From: Myotis daubentonii
Lineage: Eukaryota; Chordata; Mammalia; Chiroptera; Vespertilionidae
Direction of reading: 5' to 3'
DNA length: 64,000 nt
NCBI RefSeq assembly: GCF_963259705.1
Contig: NC_081849.1
Span: forward strand, 55,400,093 to 55,464,092
Part shown: piece after piece, positions 55,061 through 64,000 of the stretch
Numbering within the stretch: position 1 is the first letter of the stretch
Layout of the letters: the number at the start of each line of letters is the position of its first letter
Notes under the pieces: model-generated
What the model was told of the DNA's origin: nothing
Databases searched by the model: none
Seen by the model: only the letters and a program-made list of their open reading frames with translations
Made by a program: the position numbers and the translations under genes

Positions 55061-58000
55061 TATACCAGTCTGCTATCTTGTATTATTTTCTTTAGCTACG
55101 CTGTACTACCCAGGTACAGTACTAACTGTACTGCTGGTATAAATAAAGGGTCAATTAATCTTAACCCAAGTTAATGATTTGGCTGGATGCAATGAATAGG
55201 CAAAGGTGCAAGAGAGTTAGCTCACTGGTGACAGAGTTATTGAAATAGAATAGAATGCAAACTGGACCAAGAGGTAATAAAGAAAGGATGAGGTTACAAG
55301 TATGGACAGAGTGAGGCATCAACAGACTCAAGCTACTGACTGGGAAGCATAGAGAGTTTCCCTACCTGCTGTGTAGAGTTAGTCCAGTTGTTGTAATTGT
55401 GAAATTATCCAAATTAAATGAATCAAATTTAACAGCAATAAATCCCTGGAAGAATACATAAAGGAAATTAAAGATACTTTTACACAGGAGGAAAAGTCTG
55501 GTTATCCACTATCAGTGTAGACTTGGTTCAACAATGTAATGCAATGGTACTCAAAGCAAATTCGTCCCTGAGAAGGTGGGCCGAAAAGTACTGCATGCTA
55601 ATTAGGTATCAGTTAGCCAATGTGCTCATCATTAGCACTGTGCAGTACATTCCTCACTGCAACACTAAAACAGATTTTTAAAAAATTGGAAAACCACTAG
55701 AGACATACCAAAAAAGTCAAAGTTCATCTTGAGCTGTGCCAGGGGATGAATTGTGAGGTCATGGTGACCTCACTGTTTGATCTGAATGGATAAGTGCTTC
55801 AGTTTTTCATTTTTGAATGTTATACACACAGACTTTTGGGTCTTGTGTACATTTTGAAGTCCTTGAATTCCACTACTCTCAAGTAAATGGAAACAAGAGT
55901 GGAATCAGAAGGAGAAATCTGCAGTGCGTTCCCTGGAATTGATTGGAATAGCCTGACAGGCTGCCCCAGTTGGCGATGTTGGATGTTGGAGTAATGAAAA
56001 AGGCAGCTGTGTAGACCAGGGTACAGATCAAAGGTTAGAATACCTATTTTTATTTTAATGTTGTGAAAAATTCCCTGGTCCAAGAACCACAGAGATTTTG
56101 ATTTTTGACATAAAGGCTCCATAGAGAGAAGTCAAAGGCCTTCAGTTCAGAAATCCCTTGGAAGGATCACATATTAGTGAATGGGTGGAAATGAATGGGC
56201 TCGGATTTTTCTTTTAAATCATGTAAAATTGCAACATGAATTTTGGAGGTCTAAAAATACCCTTAATGCAAGCAGAACAGATTTTAAAAGTTTCCATACT
56301 AAACTTTTACCTCTGAAAATAAACAACATGCTGTAGATAGCAACAGTGGGTTGTTGTTCTGTGTTTCTTAGAAGTGAGTATAAATGTATCCAGACTACAT
56401 TTAGGGTTCCAGAAGCAGAGCTGATCTATTGCTGGGTTTAGCCTGCCTCTACATTAATTCTAGTTATGAACAAATAAAGTAGAAAACTATGGTAAGGCTG
56501 TGACCTGTGCTACTAAAAAAAAAAAAAAAATCTTTCTTTACAAAAGGGAACAGAGCTGCACTAACCTCATGTCCCTTTTCCCTAATATGACATCACATCT
56601 TCTCTTTCCACTGCCTTTTGCCTCAAAATGGGGGAAAAAGGAGACATAATACTTTCAACAAGAAAGATTTAAATATATAATCTTTTTAAAGCCAAAAAAT
56701 GCTGTAAAATTATTTCTGATGACCAGACACCTAATTATTTATATCCACCTATGATAACCTCCTGCAATTGTATAAGCCCCCATAGTCCAATACCCTTTTC
56801 TGGCTGTTGAGCTTGTATTGAATTATGTTACCATATAGGCTGGGGTCAACACTGACAGGAAGGACCTCCAGCAGCTGAACACGATAGAACTTTCCAGAGC
56901 TTTTGAGGGGGCTGACAAATGTTGAGAGACTTCACCTGAGTAGCTTTCTGTCTCATTTATTTTTATAGGTTCCTCACTTTTAGCAGAATTTGGCAGAGGA
57001 AGGGGGAGGGGTGATTTAGATTCCAAGTGAGAGTCAGTTCTCAAAAGTATCTGTTAAAATGTAAAACAGTGCAGGAAGGGCAATGAATTCTTTTAAATAG
57101 TTTCTAAAACTGTCCTTTATTTTTTCTGTAATCTATGAGTTATTTAGGGAAGTCATCATAACATTTTGAGGGTAGCCACATGCTAATGGGGGTGGACCTT
57201 TCATGCATTAGAGTCATATGTCTTAGCAACTTGAGTATATACTATGCCTTTAAACTGACATGTGTATAATAAAAGCAATTTGCTTTTAATTTGAATACAT
57301 TACTACCAAAGCAATGTATAGTTAAGAGTTTTATCTATAGTTAATTATTTAGCTCAGGGCTTAAAGCTGTGTGGTAAATGGGTTTCTCATTTTCTTAACA
57401 GAAGGTTGGTTCAGGCTTTTAAACGCTATCACAAGTTGGCAGCCAGGAGATCTCTAGTTGCCTCCATTCTTTCCATTTGTTCTGTGCTACCTGCTATCAG
57501 CTTCAATATCCAGGTTCGCCAGCTGCTCTCAAGTATTCTGGGTAGCATCATGCAACGCAGCTATTATCTACAATTACACAACTATTCCCAACCACTTAAA
57601 TCTCACATTACCCCTGAACAACAGAGGCAAATAGGTTCAAACCTACCCCACTCTGTGAGCGTACCAGTGTGTCAAATGACTTTCATAAAGGTTTATGTCA
57701 AATTGATTAGGTAATTGTGAGAAAGATAAAATGTGACCCTGTCTCAAATCAGAATGTCTCTCTCTCTCACTGTGTGAATTTGAATATTCTACTGAAAACG
57801 AGGGTAGCTGCTGCTCTCTGTTACGCCTGTTTTCCAGGCCTGGAACAGATGGTGCACCACCTGACTCAGAATAGTCTAATGGAAGATTCATTGTGCCTCA
57901 CAGGAAATCAAAGATCAAGCAACATTACAGAAGGTGACGCAGCACCTCCGCAACCAATAGCCCAGTATGATACAGTCAAGTGGAGAAGGGAGTGGAGGAG

Positions 58001-58410
58001 GGCAAGAAATTAAAAGGAAAAAAAGAAAATAGACAGAGAAGAAAAAAAACAAGAGAGAGAGAGTGCAATCAGTACACCTACTTGGAAAATAAAACCTCGG
58101 CCCTTGAAGGCTAATATTTGAAAATACTACCAACCTCTATCTCCAACAATTAGCCCAAGACAGTAAAAGCTTTCTCACCAAAGGCTTTCAGTTATCTGAT
58201 TGTTGTCAACACTAAAAGATTGTTCTGAGGTCCTTTAAGAAATGTCTTAAATTCAAATCACCTTTAAGGAATAATAGTGGAGGATGACAGTGAAATGTGC
58301 ATTAAATTTGTAACTTTATCAAAGCTATGGGACAGAATAATTTGGATTACGTGGGCTAAGGGCTCCTCCCTGCTTTTTTGTTGTGGTTGTTGTTTTGTTA
58401 ATTTTCATCT
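55061..58410. other. Largely unique DNA; no supported gene
   Basis: The longest repeat-poor stretch. A17 run near 56514-56530. A frame of 102 codons at 57406-57714 follows an acceptor-like TTTTCTTAACAG at 57391-57402, but it has no recognisable domain or downstream donor and is not called as an exon. Confidence 0.4.
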
Positions 58411-58411
58411 G

Positions 58412-58642
58412 AGGATATTTTTCCATTAATTTTTAGGGAGAGTGGAAGAGAGAGGGAAAGACAGAGAGAAACATCGATGTGAGAGAAACACAGATTAGTT
58501 GCCTCCTGCAGGAGCCATTACCAGGGCCTGGGCCGGGAAGGAGCCTGCAACCAACGTATGTGCCCTGGTCCGGAATCGAACTTGGGACCCTTTGGTCTGC
58601 AGGCCAATGCTCTATCCACTGAACCAAACCAGCTAGGGCCTC
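58412..58642 (-). repeat. Ves SINE (minus strand)
   Basis: Inverted tail TTTTTCCATTAATTTTTAGG to inverted head TCTATCCACTGAACCAAACC. Confidence 0.9.
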
Positions 58643-58723
58643 ACTGCTTTTAAAAAAAGATAATAAGCATAGTAGTGCAAGCATCTGCAAAGCCCTCATC
58701 ACTTAACCTAGAAATGGAGATGG

Positions 58724-58930
58724 CAAACTACAACCTGTGCACCAAATTTGGCCCACTACCTGTTTTCTCTAAATAAAGTTTTACTGGAACATAGCAATTC
58801 TCATTTATCTGTTTATTGTCCATGATACTGCACATTAGCAGAGATAAGTAGTTACGACAGAAAACTTACAGTCCACAAAGCCTGAATTATCTACTATCTG
58901 CCTCTGTACAGAGGTTTGCACAGCCCTGGC
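58724..58930 (+). mobile_element. Ancient hAT-Charlie-type MITE
   Basis: GGCAAACTACAACCTGTGC, AAATAAAGTTTTACTGGAAC, TAAGTAGTTACGACAG and CTGTACAGAGGTTTGCACAG match a common ancient mammalian hAT MITE. I recognise the sequence but not the exact family name. Confidence 0.7.
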
Positions 58931-59215
58931 CAGAACATCTTTTCTTCTTATAGTCTGCACATGAACACAAATTGTCACCAAAGCCAAGCAGCCCATGAAC
59001 ACTCCTATAACAAGAGTATCCTATAGACTTGACTCACTTTCTTTATCTTTTAGAAAGAAATTAGTTCCCATGAGAATAAATCCTTTGTCACTTGGCAGTG
59101 AGATTGTTTCTCAGGCTTTTCCACCCACCCCCACCAGGCGTTCAAGTCCACATTAGCAGAAAGGTTGTAAAGGTGGATTCTTCATGCCTCAATGTCAGCT
59201 TCTGCCTTTCTCATT

Positions 59216-59282
<67 letters not shown>

Positions 59283-61245
59283 TATGATGCCTTATGGCAA
59301 CTATATGCTAATTTGTAGCCTCCCTACCCTTAGGCTGCTAAAGCTTGTTGAATAATTTTTCCTGTGAAGCTGTCACAACAACAAAAAGTTTTAGTTTTTA
59401 GACAAATACCACTGAGCATGTATTCCTAACCTTGTTATCTCTGTAACTGGTTGTCACACAGACTGTTGTCACACAGACTCACCCCCAGAGACAGAGTGGC
59501 ATTAAAGTGCAGTCAAGACATTTACAAATAAATTACAGCCTGAAAAAAAATCATAATAAGTGAAACAGCATTTCATCCACAAAGAGCACACTTGAAAATT
59601 TGTTTTCAAAGTCAATTTGCTATTTCCACCCTACATTAGCCTAATACAATGCACACAAGGCACGGTCGGTGGTGTTCCAGCACAGGCTCTCCAAAAAATA
59701 AGCCTTAAAAGATTTCCAAATATCTGAGAAACGGCATTACTGGTCAAGATAATGGCATTTTTGCAACAAATGAAATATAGCAGCTGAAATGCACAAGGGC
59801 ATGAGGTTGGGCATGAACAATCTGGTTCCAGTACAATCCCATCATCTGCCACTCCATGCATCATTCAATGCTTTATCTATTTTATGTTTTAAATCAGTAT
59901 TAGCTAGAAGGATGACCATGAGACACGGGGATACCTTTTTTTTTTTTTTACCATCCTTCTCCCATATTGCATTGATAATGAGAATACCACCTTCTGGGCT
60001 GACAACCATTCTTCCCCCCAAACCCAAGTCATTTTCTCCTAAAAGAATAAAATAGTGATGAACAGGTAGGTGACTAGTTGGAGTTACTGAGGACAATTTT
60101 GTCTTACAGAAAACCTAATACACATGAGGGGAAGAAAGTTTTAAAAATAATTAATTGAATCACTGATAGTACATGTATTTCACTCTGCCAATTCAGCATT
60201 TACTCATATTAGGTAATAAGAACATCAAACAGCATTGCAGAAATGGGGAACCACCCTGCTTCTCTCTTTGAGCCTTTTCAGCAGGTCCAGTAAATCTAAG
60301 TGAGTCACTATACTGTCTGAAATGAAGACGGGTACTAAAGGAGTTTTCTTGCCAGTAAGGATCACCCTGTCATGGATGATCACTTTAATAATATGCTCCA
60401 TAACATAAATACACACATAAATACAAAAAAATGCATGATTTGTGTATCAAATATTTCATAATAAAATAGGGAAAAAGGAAAATTTTAACAGTTTTTAAAA
60501 GGCAATGATTTGACTCTTTTAACTCACTGACCTAATTACAATGGCAGAAACAAATCTGAGACAATTTCTTCAGCATCACTATCCTTGCTGAAATGGGCAC
60601 AGAATCTAAAAAGATGTTTGCTTTTCTTCTTAAAAGAATCATAATCTATACATTGTTCATTCTATAAGACCCAAGACCTTTAAGGATATAATCCAAAGAG
60701 CAAACTTTTTAATAAGTTAAGTCAAAACTCAAATGCCCCATCAATATTGTCCCCTATAGTAAGAAGATAAACTGCTGAACTTATCAATATAATTAGGGAC
60801 AGATGAAAAGTCACCGGTGTCTCCGTGACTGTATACACTACCTCAATGACGCATTCATAGCTTCATTTGAAGATTAAGCCTACTAAACGGCCCTTGCTTT
60901 TCCCAGCAAAACGAAGGAACCAACTATTTATATTACAGCTTTTAGCAACAAATTCATCTTTGATTCCTTAAATTTAAACAAATGTATATATTTAATTTCT
61001 ATTTATTCAAATAATAGCACAGAAAGCTAACTTATGATGCTATAAAGAGAAACTAATTATCAAAGGTTGGAAAAAAATTATTCCAAAAAGAGAAGAGAGT
61101 TCAGTCTCTCTTTCAAAGCCCCACATGAAATAAATCAATGCAGGAATACTAATGTCACATTGACCTGAAAAATATTAGTATTAGTAGTTCTAATATCATG
61201 TTGGTATGTTTTCGGATTGTCTATGACTTAGATCAACAAAACGAA
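58931..61245. other. Unique DNA, no gene seen
   Basis: Contains the TA microsatellite at 59218-59279 and a T12 run at 59938-59949. No exon or other repeat recognised. Confidence 0.45.
59218..59279. repeat. (TA)n microsatellite
   Basis: Uninterrupted TA of about 60 bp. Confidence 0.92.
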
Positions 61246-61249
61246 GTGG

Positions 61250-62460
61250 AGTAATTCATTCAACAAATATTTACTGAGTACTAGCTCTGTCCTGTGGGGA
61301 ACAGGAGATAGTTTGCAATAAAAAGCTTCTGGAAGAAAGGGGCACCAAAGTGAGTTTTCAGAATTAGCAAGGTCAAGGGTAGAAAAGAAGAGGGTCTTCT
61401 CAATAGTACGAGCAAAGACACAGAGCAGAGGGACTAAATGGTATCCACAAAAATGCAAGCAGTGTGGCTTTGCTAAATAAAAAAGGGCAAAACAGTGGGT
61501 AGCTAGAGGCGTGACTGGAGGTATAGGCAAGGACTAAAGGAGAGAGCTTTTGTCCTCAATTAAGAAGTTTAGGCTGTAGCTCTTAAATTATAAGAAGAAA
61601 TTGAGAAAGTCTTTAAGCAGAGAGTGTTATATTTTTAATCTGCATTTCTGAAGGATCATCTAGTAGCTGGGATGAAGATGGATTTGATTGGTATAAGAAT
61701 GGTGAAATGAGACCAATTAAGAATCTAATAAAGAGCCCTAGCTGGTTTGGCTCAGTGGATAGAGCATCAGCCTGCAGACTGAAAGGTCTCAGGTTTGATT
61801 CCAGTCAAGGGCATGTATCTTGCTTGCAGGCACATCCCCAGTGGGGAGCATGCAAGAGGCAGCTGATTGATGTTTCTCTCCCATTGATGTTTCTAACTCT
61901 CTATCCCGCTCCCTTCCTCTCTGTAAAAAAATCAATAAAATATATTTAAAAATAAATAAATAAATAATAAAATATATGTGTGTGTGTGTGTGTGTGTTTT
62001 AAAAAAAGAATATAATAAAGAGAAAGCAGCCAGATTAAAGATAATGAGAGTGTGGACCCAGGGGATGGCCATAGGGATGGATTAGAGAGGACAAAAATCA
62101 GCAGTGTTCTATAATTAATTATATATAAATAAATGGTTGGTAAAGGGAAGGAGTAAGTTACAAATTTCTATCCAAGTTACCTGAAGGATCTAGAAAGTAT
62201 AGGATGAGGAGAGAGATTTGGTAGAGGGAGGCAAATTTACTTTCTGACATATTACAGGTCAGTTTTCTATGGGGCAATCACTTAGAGGTGCCCAGTAGGC
62301 TATGGGATATGTAAGTCTAGGGAGAGGTTTGAACTTCAGTTTGGGAGATGAAACGATGTGAGTAGATGAGATACTCCAACAAGCATGAGAGACTGAGGTG
62401 AAAGAGGAGATGAATAAGAAGACAAGGAAGCAGCAGTTAGAAAGATAGAGAAAACCCAGG
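61250..62460 (+). repeat. Ancient L2-like repeat, split by a Ves
   Basis: TCATTCAACAAATATTTACT opens it, followed by AGCAAAGACACAGAGCAGAG and ATCTAGTAGCTGGGATGAAG-type sequence. The part after the Ves (to about 62460) is a weaker match. Confidence 0.45.
61736..62007 (+). repeat. Ves SINE with (TG)n in its tail
   Basis: CTAGCTGGTTTGGCTCAGTG head. Tail AATAAATAAATAAATAATAA then (TG)n at 61978-61997. Target duplications GAATCTAATAAAGAG (61721-61735) and GAATATAATAAAGAG (62008-62022). Confidence 0.93.
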
Positions 62461-64000
62461 AAAATGCCGAATCACAAAAGCCAAACAAATAGGCAATAGA
62501 AGGATTATAATGGCAAAGATAACAGATAGGATCAAAACATAAACAGTAGGAAAGGCTTCAGTTAGTAAGTAGGAATAATTAGAGGTCATATCATAGTGGA
62601 TCAATGATTAAACAGGATATAAACATGGAGCACTATTATGATTGGGCAAATTCTCAAATATCACTAAAAAGAAAATAACCCCAGCATCATTTTTAGTTAT
62701 TTTTGTCAGAGACCCTGGTCTGTGTGATACCTCTGCTAACAGGTACTATGTTGTACTTTTCCCAAACCTCTGACTCTATGCTTAATGCATCGTTGGGTAC
62801 AAGAAAAGGAGTTTTGAATGACAGAGAGATGATAACATTAGGAGGGAGATAATCTTGCTACTTAGAAAAGATGGCATCTAAGACAATGGGAGTAAAAAGG
62901 AAAACTGAGCAAGGTAGATCAGGGCTTGGAGTGTGGTTAATGTCCACATTATTATTCTTGAGTCCTTTGGAAACACTCCTCCATGAGGACATTCTCACAA
63001 AGGGCCAGTTTCTGTTCATCCTCCACATTAGCAGGAAGTGCTTATTTCTAAACTAGGTCAAGGCCAGCACACTGCTTGCACTGGGGACATGTGGCATTCT
63101 GAATGAAAAGGGCAACAGTTATCAAGCCACAATATGTTCTAAACAAAAATGTCCTCTAAAACGTGACCATAAATTATGAGTCACCATGCATTCTCCCATT
63201 TCTATATTTTATCAAAGAATAATAGAAGACAATAATAGTTTAAAATCTTATTCATAGGCAAAAATAGCTTCCTTCTAAAAGAACCAATTTCACAAAGCCA
63301 CTGATGAAGTTCAGATGATTCAATCACCAACTCAAACCTTACTGTGAAACTCATACTTTTCCCCTCACTATGCCCAGAATAGATTACTACTGCAAAGCAA
63401 TTTGCACTTTGCAATTTTAAAGTGAGCCGAAAGGACTAGACTTGCCAGAAGGCACTTGGGCGATTGTCACAGGCAGATTGTTTATTCTACCTAGAAGTTT
63501 ATTATTATTTTCATAGTATTCTGCAAAGATCAAGCAAAAGTGCTAACAGGCTCTGGTGGGTTTTTTAAAAGGTGGCATTTAAAGTATTAGAAAGCAATAA
63601 ACCATCAAGTTGCTTGGCAGATCATACACATAGATAGTTCATGTATCAGCAGGAAATACACTTAATTGTCATTCATTCCAGAATCCTGTGGCCCAGCCCA
63701 CAGAACAATCTGCAGGGATTTTCTTAAACTTTTCCCCAGATTTTTGGGAGAGCTGTGCAAGTGATTCAGTGCTGAGCTGTGGTAAACCAATAACATCTGA
63801 AACAGGAATCAATATTGACACTAGAAATCATGATTCTGTCCTTTTTCAACTTCAAATAAATTGGTAAGGATAGGAAAAGTTCACTAATGAAAACAGCAGT
63901 CTCAGAACTCAAGCAAGAGAAAAACACAGGAGCTTCTTTCTTCATGACACATAATGAGACAAAATCAAGTTCATGTTTCTTACTAGAAAATAAAATTGCT
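62461..64000. other. Unique DNA, no gene seen
   Basis: No supported feature up to the window end. Confidence 0.5.

Noticed and set aside
55540..55720. Possible ancient hAT relic (CAATGGTACTCAAAGCAAATT)
   Set aside because: Weak resemblance to MER5-type termini on one side only; no matching second terminus.

Overview
The window is nuclear DNA from a mammal, almost certainly a vesper bat (Vespertilionidae). The diagnosis rests on interspersed repeats. About a dozen non-autonomous Helitrons of the HeliBat type are present (5' end TCCTATATAATAAAAG with an ATGCAAAT octamer, 3' end GTGCACGAATTTCGTGCAC hairpin followed by CTAG). About seventeen copies of the tRNA-derived Ves SINE are present (A-box TGGCTCAGTGGATAGAGC, B-box GGTTCGATTCC). 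There are also Tc1-like and mariner-type DNA elements and hAT elements resembling SPIN and OC1. This mix of DNA transposons and Helitrons is known among mammals mainly from vesper bats. The genus cannot be fixed from this sequence.

No host protein-coding exon, tRNA, rRNA or known ncRNA gene could be supported. The window reads as intergenic or deep-intronic DNA. The only protein-coding remains belong to transposons: two dead Tc1-like transposases and several L1 ORF2 relics.

Layout. 1-4.1 kb: unique AT-rich DNA with a 1.3-kb Helitron that carries a palindromic minisatellite. 4.17-9.8 kb: a dense cluster of seven or eight Helitrons, two of the junctions end-to-end, the rest separated by AC/TG/TA microsatellites, with a Tc1-like element and a SPIN-like hAT embedded. 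9.97-10.74 kb: solo LTR. 10.7-18 kb: mostly unique DNA with an L1 3' end, a MIR and an OC1-like hAT. 18-20.5 kb: old L1 plus a Ves. 20.6-21.8 kb: two neighbouring Helitrons, one with a promoter-like module. 22-26.4 kb: mostly unique. 26.4-28.9 kb: L1 with a 5' inversion, Ves, Helitron fragment. 29-33 kb: unique with MIR relics and a second SPIN-like element. 33-35.5 kb: old L1 broken by a Ves and a Helitron. 36-41 kb: mostly unique. 41-46.5 kb: nested MER5-like/Ves, solo LTR, L1, mariner MITEs, second Tc1-like copy with an L1 inside it. 47-49 kb: degraded ancient L1. 50-54.5 kb: Helitrons (one end-to-end pair) and Ves SINEs. 55-64 kb: largely unique, with a few Ves, hAT and L2-like relics.

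The observations most worth a second look concern cargo inside the Helitrons. Five elements carry an inverted pair of CTCF-like cores (three near-exact, two eroded). Others carry YY1-like, CCAAT, octamer and ZNF143-like motifs in arrangements typical of captured promoters. The two Tc1-like copies share the same N-terminal deletion and the same premature stop, so they were moved by an enzyme encoded elsewhere. All assignments are by eye; no alignment or database search was run.
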